From Candidatus Gastranaerophilales bacterium (lineage in GTDB: Bacteria > Cyanobacteriota > Vampirovibrionia > Gastranaerophilales > Gastranaerophilaceae): a stretch of DNA of 31,822 bases. The notes beneath the pieces are model-generated. The model was not told the DNA's origin, made no database searches, and saw only the letters and a list, made by a program, of their open reading frames with translations. Below are positions 16,811-25,901 of the stretch, piece after piece; positions within the stretch are counted from its first letter, which is position 1; every line of letters starts with the position of its first letter. The stretch spans positions 1 to 31,822 of the forward strand of contig CALUUL010000021.1 in assembly GCA_944323945.1 (NCBI GenBank). The letters are read 5' to 3'. Made by a program: the position numbers and the translations under genes.

Positions 16811-17356
16811 TTATATTTCTTTATTTGCTTTACCAAGTATATTTGCTGCATCCGTAAGATTCTTTGCAATGTCACGATATACCAATGTTTCTTCTCCATA
16901 TGGAACAGCTGAATTTAATAATTCATCCACATTCTCACTTATATCACTCAGTTTTTCCACTGTCTTTTGTATTTTTTGCTGTTTCCTTTTTAGAAAAAAA
17001 TAATTAAACAATGGAGTTGATATAAAAAAATGCTCAACAGCTTTTTTTAAATTATTTTTTTTCTGACTATTTTCTTCCAAAATAAAAAAATTATCGGCTT
17101 TATTTTTTGTTGTTTCATCCATAATAACTTCATCCGGAAGATAATCTGTATCCATTGTATTTAATCTTTTACTTTTCCTTTTTTTTCTTATTGGAATACT
17201 AACATTTTTCTTATTTTGCATTGCCACGAATTCAGGTGAAAAAATATTGGATTGGTACAAATATTTTTCACCATCTATTGCCATATTTATTGTATTTTCG
17301 GTGTTTTTAGGGTAAAAATTAACCGGTTGATTTATACTATTACCTGATATTTCCAT
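16811..17356 (-). CDS. cassette protein of unknown function, copy B
   Basis: Identical at the amino acid level to the 181-aa protein at 12429-12974, with the same AAGGAAAG ribosome site and the same 15-bp spacing from the radical SAM gene. Its 3' side differs: downstream is the truncated TupA-like stub rather than the ftsZ upstream region. Confidence 0.72.
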   Translation of the reverse strand: MEISGNSINQPVNFYPKNTENTINMAIDGEKYLYQSNIFSPEFVAMQNKKNVSIPIRKKRKSKRLNTMDTDYLPDEVIMDETTKNKADNFFILEENSQKKNNLKKAVEHFFISTPLFNYFFLKRKQQKIQKTVEKLSDISENVDELLNSAVPYGEETLVYRDIAKNLTDAANILGKANKEI

Positions 17357-17371
17357 ACAACTTTCCTTATT

Positions 17372-19204
17372 CTATATTATACTATGTATGGATTTTTTAT
17401 TACCCTTTATATATATGAAATACAATTTGTTTAGCTCACGCTGATAATAAATATCTAATAGTTTTTTTAAGTATCGATTTGTATGTTTATTATAGTAATA
17501 ATATAATAAATAATTAATTATCTTGAATCTTAATCTTCCATATTTAGATACATAAATGGTTGGATATTGAACAAGTAAAAAACTATAATCCGGCATAGTT
17601 TTTGTCTTTTGTTTTATTCTATATGCCAATATTTCCTTATATCTTTTATACTCCTCAGAATAATTTATTTGTTTTTTGTAATATCCATAGTTCTTTGTTA
17701 GAACTGAAATGTTATTTAATAATACATTTTTTATAGGTTCTATTCCATCAATATATTTATAATTTCTTTTAACAAAATTATAATTTTCCTCTAACTCCGA
17801 AGTTGTTTCTGTTGGATGACCTAATATTAAATAAACAAAATTACAAATACCCGCTTTATGAGAATACTTTAATACATTTTCCGCATTCTCTATCTTTATT
17901 CCCTTGTTAATATACTCTAATACTCTTGGTGATGCACTATCTAATCCCCAGAATATCTGCATGCATCCAGATCTTTTAAGTTTCTTTAATAATTCATATG
18001 TATATTCTTCCTCGAACCTTGCAAAAAAGTTATATTTTATATCTAATTTCTTCTCTATAAGAATATCTGCTACTTTTTCTATATATTGAGGAGGCATTGC
18101 ATTATCCCAAAATGCAAAATACTTAGTATTATACTTCTTTGATAAATATTCAATTTCATCAGTAAAACGTTCCACACTCAGTAAAATATATGGTTCTTTA
18201 ATCCCTGAACAAGAACAAAATATACACTTACCCCAATAACAACTATATGTTGTTGTTGCTCTAACTGGAAGTACTAACTCTGGCAAAAAATAATCTTCTC
18301 TCTTGTATCCTTTAAATGATTGATACGGAAGTTCTTTAATATTATTTGGTTTACAATTCAGTTTATATTGTAATTTACCATCTTCATAACTTACTAAATT
18401 TCTTACTTCTTTTAATTCTAGTACTCCTCTTTGGTAATTCACTAGATCTAATACTGTACCGGTACTATCTCCTATTGATATCGAATCAAAAAATATTCCA
18501 AAGAAATCTCTTAAATTTATTATTCTTTTATAATATGATTCAAAATAATTTCCACCAATATTTATATGTATATTTTTGTCTTTCTGTTTTATTAAATAGC
18601 CTAAAAATAATCCTGACAACACATCTAATTCTACTGTTATTTGTATTCCTATTATATTCGGTTTACTTTTTATAATTTCGTCTACTTTTTTTTCGTAAAA
18701 CTTCTTTAAATTATTCATCGGACTATTAAATATATATAATATTGATTCTATATCAACTCTAAAATCTACTTCTGAAGAAAAAATGTGTGAGCAACAAGAC
18801 AAGAAATCCAATCTCCTAATATAGGAATTTAAAGAAGAAAAATAATTTAGATATATATAGTTATAATATTCTTTTAACGGCAATTTTAAATAACCAGGTA
18901 TTTTTTTTACACTATTTTTAAGCCACTTTAAATTTTTCAAATCATATCGTTCTTTCATAAAAACAAAAGCAGATTGAAAATATTCCGGATAACTAAGATA
19001 TTTCTCTCTATTTAAAAAATCATAAAGATCTTTTATATATTTTATGAATTCTTCTATATCTAAACTTCTTAAATATTCACCATTTAAGTTTAGATATTCA
19101 CTTTCTATTCCATTTTTTTCCAAAATACCTATCAACGAAGGAATTCCTGGTAAAGGCATTACATCAGGTCTACTTACTACAGGACTTATAAATAAATACT
19201 TCAT
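17372..19204 (-). CDS. B12-binding-type radical SAM enzyme, copy B
   Basis: Encodes the same protein as 12990-14822, with the intact CYWGKCIFC cluster motif and the same TGATATG junction to the ATP-grasp gene. Nothing in the reading frame suggests decay, as expected if the copy is recent or still under selection. Confidence 0.85.
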   Translation of the reverse strand: MKYLFISPVVSRPDVMPLPGIPSLIGILEKNGIESEYLNLNGEYLRSLDIEEFIKYIKDLYDFLNREKYLSYPEYFQSAFVFMKERYDLKNLKWLKNSVKKIPGYLKLPLKEYYNYIYLNYFSSLNSYIRRLDFLSCCSHIFSSEVDFRVDIESILYIFNSPMNNLKKFYEKKVDEIIKSKPNIIGIQITVELDVLSGLFLGYLIKQKDKNIHINIGGNYFESYYKRIINLRDFFGIFFDSISIGDSTGTVLDLVNYQRGVLELKEVRNLVSYEDGKLQYKLNCKPNNIKELPYQSFKGYKREDYFLPELVLPVRATTTYSCYWGKCIFCSCSGIKEPYILLSVERFTDEIEYLSKKYNTKYFAFWDNAMPPQYIEKVADILIEKKLDIKYNFFARFEEEYTYELLKKLKRSGCMQIFWGLDSASPRVLEYINKGIKIENAENVLKYSHKAGICNFVYLILGHPTETTSELEENYNFVKRNYKYIDGIEPIKNVLLNNISVLTKNYGYYKKQINYSEEYKRYKEILAYRIKQKTKTMPDYSFLLVQYPTIYVSKYGRLRFKIINYLLYYYYNKHTNRYLKKLLDIYYQRELNKLYFIYIKGNKKSIHSII

Positions 19205-19205
19205 A

Positions 19206-20465
19206 TCACTCACCTATGTCCGTTCTGTAATATAGATTCTTATCTGTCAAACTCTCTAAACAACTATATATTTTTTCAAATGGTTCTTTTTTATCATTGT
19301 TTACTATCGATAATACTTTCATATATGGATGTATTTTGGCTCTGCTCTTTTTATCTATTTCCAATATATAATTATTTATTATTAAACTACCTTGATCACT
19401 TAAAAATTTTGATGGTATTTTTACTTCTTTTATTACTTTATCCGCTCTCCCTCGATTTATGTAATCCTTATGAAATACATTTACACAGCCCGTTTTCCCT
19501 TCTTTATACTTTATTTCAACCTCTGAAAGTCGCCCGTTTGCTACTTCGTATAATAAATTTAGTATATCTATTTCCATATGCTCCAATAACACCTCAAACT
19601 CAGGTGTACAAGGACGCATATTAAACTCTAAATTATATATCTCTTCTTCCGTAAATATTAAATCTGATGCAAATACTCCTGTAAAATTAGGTCTTACTTT
19701 CTTAAATACTTTCTCTAACTGTTTTACATATCCTGCTATAAGCTCTCTCTTTTTCTCTGACAACTCTACTGGCGTATAACTCCCCATTGAACCTGTATTT
19801 ATTCCTTCGTTATTATTCTTTAACCGCTTGTAATCTCGAACAGGATTTAATGGCACCAGCTCTTTCCCATCCCATATTGTATGTAGTGTTACTTCCTCCC
19901 CTTCTATATACCTTTCCGCTATAAAAAAACTATTCTCTTTTAATAACTTTTTCCCTATTTCTATACTTTCTTTTTCTGTTCGACAAATATAACTGCCAAA
20001 TCCAGCCCTTTGACTATTATCTTTTAATACTATTGGATACCCATATTCCTTTATTAACAATTTTAATTCCTTTAATGAATATATTACTCTATATTCTGAA
20101 CACGGTATATTGTATTCTTGCATAAATCTTTTGCCATATAACTTAGACTCTTCTAACTGCATCCAATATCTTGTTACTCCTATTGTCGGAATCTTTAAGT
20201 TATATTTGCAAAAATTTACAAGACCTTTATTACATAGATCGTTTAATGTTACAACGACAAGATTAATGTTATTATTCGCTATTATCTTTTTACAATCAGC
20301 TAATGTTTCAATTTCTACATATTTTACTATGCTATCATTTTTATGGTAGTATTTTTCTGGCTCATAAACAAAAATTTTACCACAACTACTTATCTCTCTG
20401 ATCCTTCTTATCAAAATATCAGAAAATGATTTATTCGCAAATAACAATATATTATATTTTTGCAT
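19206..20465 (-). CDS. PurD-like ATP-grasp ligase, copy B
   Basis: Encodes the same 419-aa protein as 14824-16083; the only base change I saw is silent (AGA to AGG in RRIRE, 20403). The upstream context differs. Instead of the 58-aa precursor gene there is an untranslated 196-bp gap, and only a weak CCGGA lies immediately before the ATG. Expression therefore probably depends on a different promoter or on read-through from the TupA-like gene, and the product would have to act on a peptide encoded elsewhere. Confidence 0.85.
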   Translation of the reverse strand: MQKYNILLFANKSFSDILIRRIREISSCGKIFVYEPEKYYHKNDSIVKYVEIETLADCKKIIANNNINLVVVTLNDLCNKGLVNFCKYNLKIPTIGVTRYWMQLEESKLYGKRFMQEYNIPCSEYRVIYSLKELKLLIKEYGYPIVLKDNSQRAGFGSYICRTEKESIEIGKKLLKENSFFIAERYIEGEEVTLHTIWDGKELVPLNPVRDYKRLKNNNEGINTGSMGSYTPVELSEKKRELIAGYVKQLEKVFKKVRPNFTGVFASDLIFTEEEIYNLEFNMRPCTPEFEVLLEHMEIDILNLLYEVANGRLSEVEIKYKEGKTGCVNVFHKDYINRGRADKVIKEVKIPSKFLSDQGSLIINNYILEIDKKSRAKIHPYMKVLSIVNNDKKEPFEKIYSCLESLTDKNLYYRTDIGE

Positions 20466-20468
20466 TTC

Positions 20469-20664
20469 CGGATTACTTATTATATATACATCATAATGTG
20501 AAAATTTAATAATAACATAAGAATATCAATAAATACGCAATTGTGTTTTTCTATAAATTAATTTTCAACAAAGATTATTATACAACAAAAAAGAAAATAA
20601 AACTCGAAGCAACTAATAAATAATAATTCTTCTTATTATATGTTTATTATTTTATATAAATAAG
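20469..20664. other. AT-rich gap upstream of cassette copy B
   Basis: Checked for a second precursor gene. The longest minus-strand ORF from an ATG near the cassette is about 12 codons with no ribosome site. No terminator or promoter stands out. Confidence 0.5.
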
Positions 20665-21549
20665 TTATACTGGTAATTTCAAAAGCATTCCCAATTCAAA
20701 ATCATATTTTTTATCTAAGAATGGAATCATAGCTGAATATGGAGTAAAGGTCATTTCTAAAACTACTGTTTTATTACTACTCCTTAAAAAATCTATACGA
20801 ACATAACTGAATCCCTGTGATAAAATTTTCGAAATTTCCAACATTTCTTCCAATATTACAGGTTTTTCAGCCTCAACGACCTCTCCATTATCAACTAATT
20901 TATATGGAAGAACTTTCCAAGCTTTATCATAAAATCTTGTTGGTTTTTTGTATCCATCAACTTCTATAAAAATAGGTTCTGAATTAAAACAATGAACTTT
21001 ATAATCACATCTATAAAAACCTTTCTCCGTTGGCATCATCTGCTCTATAAACAATTTAGGCATTATAAACCTATACTGTGGTTCTAATGAATATTGTTCA
21101 TATTTCATCTTCAACCACCTGTCTGTTATAATCTTTATTTCTTTTTTATGGTCTTTTGAATATAATTTGTTGTATATTAACATATTTGTATTCCAAGCAT
21201 TATTTGTTTTCAAAACAAATTTGTTTGGAAGATAAGAAAAATCTATCTCACTAAAATTATCCCATATCCCATATATTGGTGCGATATGTTCAACCCCTAC
21301 TTTTTCAGTTATATATGTTTTGACCTTTATTTTATCTGTTAAAAGACTCTTTGTTTGAAGTTTTTCATTATATATTAACCATCTTATCTTTTCATTAAAA
21401 CTCACTGGTCTTCTATAATCATACTCATAACCTAAAGTATCAGATGCTCTTTTATTTATATAATATTCTTGGTATTTCTTAGGACAATATTTAAAAAAAG
21501 GATAAAATCCTTTCGTCTTTTTATAAAATCTATCCCATATATATTGCAT
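20665..21549 (-). CDS. TupA-like ATP-grasp protein (surface polysaccharide type)
   Basis: A 294-aa member of the TupA-like ATP-grasp family, named after a teichuronopeptide synthesis protein and common in polysaccharide clusters, where it probably adds amino acids or similar groups to glycans. Visible landmarks: PVSFNEKIRWLIYN (48-61), LTDKIKVKTYITEKVG (70-85), IYGIWDNFSEIDFSYLPNKF (92-111), VLKTNN (112-117) with the ATP-binding Lys, KLFIEQMM near 165, DYKVHCFNSEP near 182, and VRIDFLRSSN...VVLEMTFTP near the end for metal binding. The length is typical. It lies downstream of the glycosyltransferase operon on the same strand, separated by 131 bp, so it may have its own promoter. Confidence 0.88.
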   Translation of the reverse strand: MQYIWDRFYKKTKGFYPFFKYCPKKYQEYYINKRASDTLGYEYDYRRPVSFNEKIRWLIYNEKLQTKSLLTDKIKVKTYITEKVGVEHIAPIYGIWDNFSEIDFSYLPNKFVLKTNNAWNTNMLIYNKLYSKDHKKEIKIITDRWLKMKYEQYSLEPQYRFIMPKLFIEQMMPTEKGFYRCDYKVHCFNSEPIFIEVDGYKKPTRFYDKAWKVLPYKLVDNGEVVEAEKPVILEEMLEISKILSQGFSYVRIDFLRSSNKTVVLEMTFTPYSAMIPFLDKKYDFELGMLLKLPV

Positions 21550-21680
21550 TCTTTATTTTCCAGTTAAAATCAATTAAAGCATAAACTATATGTTATCCTT
21601 CTCATTATATAAATAAGCATATACATCGTCAATGTTTTATGCACATTTATCAAATCTATTTTTTACTCAATATTAATATT

Positions 21681-23222
21681 CTATATTTTATTTATATCTA
21701 TAACTATTTCACTCAACTCAGGATATTTTTTATTTAAAAGTTTTACTTCTTCTTCAGTTAAGTTCATCTCTTTTATAGATTTCACCATTTTTTCATAATA
21801 TTCTGATTTGAATTCATCTTTTATCATACTGTAATAATATAAAATATTATGAATCTTATATGTTATAAAATCATTTCTTAAAATATTATATGTATTTGTC
21901 TCTTTCATAAGATTTTCAACTATATCAAATATTTTTATATGATCAATTAATCTTCTGTTATTATCAGTGAGAACAGAGCCTTCTCTATTGAATCTATATA
22001 CATAAAGTTTTTCTCTTACAAAAAACATTCGTTCTGCAGTTAAAAGTGTTCCAAATATAACTTTATGATCTTCAAAATCAAGACCTTCAGCAAAATCTAT
22101 ATTATGTTTATCAAATAATTCTTTTGTATAAAGTTTATTCCATACACACATAGGATAACTAAATGGTGATAAATCTCGCCAATTAAAAACTCTGTCATCT
22201 ATAATATTTTCGAAATTTGCATCTACAAAGTATGGGAATGGTGCATTTATTCCGTTCTTTTCATCATAACCATCAGGCATACACATTGCTATATCAAGAT
22301 TTTTCTCTTTTATTAGCCCGTATAATCTTTCGAACATATTAGGTTTTACCCAATCATCAGGATCTACAAAGCCTATACATTCTCCTTCAGCAAGTCTTAA
22401 TCCATCATTCCTTGCTGCACCTGTACCTTTATTTTCCTTATGAATAACTTTTATTCTTGCATCTTTTTGTTTGTATTCTTCTAAAATATCATAGCTATCA
22501 TCTGTAGAACCATCATCCACACATATAATTTCGATATCTTTTAATGTTTGATTTATCAAACTATCAAGCGACTGCCTCAAATATTTACCTACATTATACA
22601 CTGGCAAGATTACCGATACTTTTGGCTTTTCATTGTTTTTTTGACATTCATTTATTGTTTCTGTTTTAATAATTTTTTCTTCTTTATTTCCATCTTTATT
22701 TTTTCTATTTAGATGCAATTTTTTTTGAATTTTATTTCCTAACTTGATTAATTTTTTATACGGTTTTAATTGTTCCTCATAATATTTTTTCTGTTCAATA
22801 ATATACTGACTTAATGCTTCTTCTTGAACATTGAATTTATCTTTTTGAGCTTCAAGCATTTCTTCATAGCCTTTTTTTAGCTCTGATATTTGGTTTTCTA
22901 AATTATTAACATGCCAGTCTTCTGTTTCTTTTTGACGTCTTATTATTTCTTTCTCATACCAATCCTTTTGAGATTCAAGTTCTGACAGATAATAATTTTT
23001 TTGTTTTTCTAAATCTTCAACTGATTTTACATTATAAAATGCCTCATTTTCTTTTTTTTCTTCAATAAGTTTATTTTCGTACTCAACTTTTAATTTTTCT
23101 TTTTCATATCCAAATTGCGCTTTCAAAAGCTCTATTTCACTTTCATAAAATCTTTTTTGAATTGCTATTTCCTGTTGAAATTCTTTTTCAAGTTTTACAA
23201 ATTGTTCTTGTGTATCTGCCAT
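21681..23222 (-). CDS. GT2 glycosyltransferase with N-terminal coiled coil
   Basis: A 513-aa fusion. Residues about 1-165 are a charged coiled coil with repeated Lys/Glu/Tyr heptads (QKNYYLSELESQKDWYE). A basic linker runs to about 199. A GT-A family 2 glycosyltransferase domain follows from 200: VSVILPVYNVGKYL, VDDGSTDD (235-242) for nucleotide binding and FVDPDDW (285-291) with the metal-binding acidic residues. A helical C-terminus follows. It should transfer a sugar from a nucleotide sugar in the cytoplasm, using a donor I cannot name. The GT domain retains its catalytic acids. The coiled coil is on the opposite end from that of its neighbours, which would suit pairing between enzymes. 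It follows the 490-aa gene by 8 bp. Confidence 0.9.
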   Translation of the reverse strand: MADTQEQFVKLEKEFQQEIAIQKRFYESEIELLKAQFGYEKEKLKVEYENKLIEEKKENEAFYNVKSVEDLEKQKNYYLSELESQKDWYEKEIIRRQKETEDWHVNNLENQISELKKGYEEMLEAQKDKFNVQEEALSQYIIEQKKYYEEQLKPYKKLIKLGNKIQKKLHLNRKNKDGNKEEKIIKTETINECQKNNEKPKVSVILPVYNVGKYLRQSLDSLINQTLKDIEIICVDDGSTDDSYDILEEYKQKDARIKVIHKENKGTGAARNDGLRLAEGECIGFVDPDDWVKPNMFERLYGLIKEKNLDIAMCMPDGYDEKNGINAPFPYFVDANFENIIDDRVFNWRDLSPFSYPMCVWNKLYTKELFDKHNIDFAEGLDFEDHKVIFGTLLTAERMFFVREKLYVYRFNREGSVLTDNNRRLIDHIKIFDIVENLMKETNTYNILRNDFITYKIHNILYYYSMIKDEFKSEYYEKMVKSIKEMNLTEEEVKLLNKKYPELSEIVIDINKI

Positions 23223-23230
23223 TACTAATC

Positions 23231-24703
23231 CTAATTTTTCTTTATTATTCTTTTTATTTTATTCTTCAACTGCTCTAGCGTTTTATAAAACTTTAATATT
23301 ATTTTAACCAATAAATAATTATTTTCATAATATTCTTTTTGTTTTATTAAAGCTTCTTGATATTGTTGTTTTTGTTCTTCCAGTTTCCATTCATAATCAG
23401 CTTTTAATTTTTCCGTAACTTGTTTTACTGATTCAGCCTGCCAAGCCTTTAGTTCATACTCTTGTTTTACTAGTTTTGAATGCCATTCTTCATATGCAGC
23501 TTTTAATTCTTCTGATTTTCTTGCTTCCATATAATGAAATTGTTCATCTATTTTCTTCTTAACTTCTTCCTCACAATGATTTTTCCACCATTCTTCTATT
23601 CTGTTTTTTTCTTCATTTGCTTCTTTTTTATATTGTTCCAGATATTCTTTAATAGCTATAATATCCAAATTACATTTATGCTCGGCGGCTTTTATTCTTT
23701 TATTTGATGTTTTATATTTCTCTACCAAAAAATTCCAAAAACCATAATATGAACGCTCTAATATATTTTTAAACTCATCATAACAATAACTTTTAGCAAG
23801 CTCTTGTTCATCTTCTTTTGTAAGTTTTATTCTTTGAAAGAACTCTTTCATCTTTGCAAAATAATCTTCATAATATTTATCTTCTAATAATGTATATCTG
23901 TGAAAAATATCATCTATTATCCAGCTTATTATCTCTGCTTTTTTTTCTTCAAAAAACTGTGCTTGTTTTAGTACATTATATGTTCTTTCAACCATTGGAA
24001 TTCTATCATACACCTTTTTATCTGAATTCTGCATTGTTGAAAATTGCCTGTTTTGTCTGTAATAATATGGTGCTTCCCATAATATATTTATTCTTTGAGC
24101 TTTTAAATATGTTTCAAAAAAGAATGGCAAATCTTCATATATATATCCATCTTGGAATTTAACCAAAGTATTTTGTAAAAACTCTCTTTTATATATTTTG
24201 TTCCAAAGTACAACATTAATATTTAAAATTTCATCTTTTGTTTCCTCTGGTGTAAAGACTTTATCTCCATATTTTTCTAAAGATTTTAAGCTATAATAAT
24301 CATTTGTATAAAATGTTTGTTCTTTATCATCATATAATTGTGCTTGACACATTGTTATATCTGAATCTATTGATTTCGCCTTATTATACATTCTTTCAAA
24401 CATATCAAGTTCAACCCAATCATCAGAATCAACAAAACCTATGTATTCACCTGATGCAACTTCAAGTCCTAAATTTCTTGCATACGATTGACCTGACATA
24501 TTTTCTACATTTAATAATATTATTCTTTCATCGTTTTCCATATAATGTTGTACTATATTTTTTGAATCATCCGTAGATGCATCATTAATACAAATAATCT
24601 CTATATCTTCTAATGACTGATATATTAATGAAGTCAAACACTTTGAAATATATTTTTCCACATTATGAAACGGAACTATTATCGATACTTTAGTCATCTT
24701 CAT
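23231..24703 (-). CDS. GT2 glycosyltransferase with C-terminal coiled coil
   Basis: A 490-aa protein. The N-terminal GT2 domain has VSIIVPFHNVEKYI, NDASTDD (40-46) and FVDSDDWVELDMF (90-102), so the catalytic acids are intact. VVLWNKIYKREFL and GYIYEDLPFFFETYLKAQRI mark the acceptor part shared with the other enzymes in this operon. From about 345 the protein is a long Lys/Glu/Trp-rich coiled coil (EEWWKNHCEEEVKKKIDE), ending in a basic tail KNKIKRIIKKN that may touch membrane lipids. The start ATG 24703 has a GGAG site 7 nt upstream and overlaps the end of the preceding gene by 14 bp. Confidence 0.9.
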   Translation of the reverse strand: MKMTKVSIIVPFHNVEKYISKCLTSLIYQSLEDIEIICINDASTDDSKNIVQHYMENDERIILLNVENMSGQSYARNLGLEVASGEYIGFVDSDDWVELDMFERMYNKAKSIDSDITMCQAQLYDDKEQTFYTNDYYSLKSLEKYGDKVFTPEETKDEILNINVVLWNKIYKREFLQNTLVKFQDGYIYEDLPFFFETYLKAQRINILWEAPYYYRQNRQFSTMQNSDKKVYDRIPMVERTYNVLKQAQFFEEKKAEIISWIIDDIFHRYTLLEDKYYEDYFAKMKEFFQRIKLTKEDEQELAKSYCYDEFKNILERSYYGFWNFLVEKYKTSNKRIKAAEHKCNLDIIAIKEYLEQYKKEANEEKNRIEEWWKNHCEEEVKKKIDEQFHYMEARKSEELKAAYEEWHSKLVKQEYELKAWQAESVKQVTEKLKADYEWKLEEQKQQYQEALIKQKEYYENNYLLVKIILKFYKTLEQLKNKIKRIIKKN

Positions 24704-25898
24704 TTAACTTCTCCAACTCTGAAAACTTAAATGTAAAATCAAACTTTATCTTCTTTAACACTCGTACATAAATTCTATCATTCAAGTAATAAATATCAAA
24801 TATTTGAGGACATTTTTTAAATTTGGAAATATGGCTCTTATATTTTAAATAGTATACACCATCTTCTTTGTATAGTATTTCCATTAATTTATACATTGTT
24901 TTTATCTTGTACTTCTGAAACTCATAATACAAAATACTACCTGTTTTTAAATTTTTAAAAAGGAAATAATTATATTTAAATCTGCCTCTTACCATTGATG
25001 GAGGAAATATGTCTTCGTTAACCAACGAACTTTCATTTTTCATTTTTTTTGCAAATGCAGACTTATATTTTGGATTAAGATGTTCAAAACGATATATAAA
25101 GTCTTCAACCTTTTTGCGAAAAAATATATATTTAATATCTTCAAAATCAGGCAAATCTTTTATCTTGTTATACATAATTTCTGCAACATCTATAACATGC
25201 AAAAACTTCTTGCCAGCTTTTTGAATAATTGAACCTATTCTATTTACTCGATAATAATATAAAAACTCTCTAACTATTGAAACTTTATTGGTCTTGAAGA
25301 AAATTGTAAAGAAAAATGGGCCATCTTCAAATATTAATCCATCAGGAAATTCAGCCTGACATCTATCAATTAAACTTCTGCGATATAACTTATTCCAAGC
25401 CATTACACATACATCCATTATAAATGGTTTCGTTTCTTTATATGAAAATGATTTATTATCAAAGCTTGAATCAAAATACTCTAAAGTATAATAAGGATTT
25501 GAATCATCAATTTTCTGATTCATTTCATCAAACTGATGGACTGCACATATTGAAATATCAGTATCTAGTAAAGTTATATTTTTATATAACTTCTCAAGCA
25601 TTCTAGCATCTATCCAGTCATCAGAGTCAATAAAACTGAAAAATTCACCTCTTGCAACTTTCATTCCTGCATTACGTGCTGATGATAATCCTCCATTTTT
25701 TTTATCAACAACAATTATGCGAGAATCTTTATTTCTATATTCTTCCAGTATTTTTCTTGATTTATCAGTTGATCCATCATTTACACATATTATCTCTATA
25801 TTTGAAAAAGTTTGACATAAAATACTATCCAAACATTTTGCTAAATACTTCTCCACATTATATACAGGAACTATTACGGATATTTTGGGTGCTTTCAT
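24690..25898 (-). CDS. GT2 glycosyltransferase
   Basis: A 402-aa GT2 enzyme without a coiled-coil tail. The motifs are ISVIVPVYNVEKYLAKCLDS, VNDGSTDKS (39-47), GGLSSARNAGMKVA (69-82) and FIDSDDW (89-95), all complete. VMAWNKLYRRSL and EFPDGLIFEDGPFFF follow. The C-terminal 60 residues form a short beta-rich module ending KFSELEKLNEDD. It is clearly a paralogue of the next gene, sharing the same layout and most residues of the catalytic domain, so the pair arose by tandem duplication and then diverged. It lies 3 bp after its paralogue. Confidence 0.92.
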   Translation of the reverse strand: MKAPKISVIVPVYNVEKYLAKCLDSILCQTFSNIEIICVNDGSTDKSRKILEEYRNKDSRIIVVDKKNGGLSSARNAGMKVARGEFFSFIDSDDWIDARMLEKLYKNITLLDTDISICAVHQFDEMNQKIDDSNPYYTLEYFDSSFDNKSFSYKETKPFIMDVCVMAWNKLYRRSLIDRCQAEFPDGLIFEDGPFFFTIFFKTNKVSIVREFLYYYRVNRIGSIIQKAGKKFLHVIDVAEIMYNKIKDLPDFEDIKYIFFRKKVEDFIYRFEHLNPKYKSAFAKKMKNESSLVNEDIFPPSMVRGRFKYNYFLFKNLKTGSILYYEFQKYKIKTMYKLMEILYKEDGVYYLKYKSHISKFKKCPQIFDIYYLNDRIYVRVLKKIKFDFTFKFSELEKLNEDD

Positions 25899-25901
25899 TT
25901 T

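Larger units (their letters stand above)
16763..20468. repeat. 3.7-kb direct repeat, copy B
   Basis: Second copy of 12380-16086. Its left edge joins the TupA-like stub. Its right edge ends 3 nt upstream of the ATP-grasp start codon, exactly where copy A enters the 58-aa gene. The right flank (20469 on) is unrelated to the right flank of copy A for about 195 bp. Confidence 0.95.

Noticed and set aside
12412..20349. Many plus-strand ORFs of 60-114 codons inside the cassette and glycosyltransferase genes
   Set aside because: They lie antisense to clearly coding minus-strand genes, have hydrophobic low-complexity translations typical of reversed AT-rich codons, and lack ribosome sites.
12380..20468. 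Composite transposon or insertion sequence explaining the 3.7-kb repeat
   Set aside because: No transposase, terminal inverted repeats or target-site duplication are visible at the boundaries.
20469..20664. A second precursor peptide upstream of cassette copy B
   Set aside because: The longest ATG-started minus-strand frame is about 12 codons and has no ribosome site.
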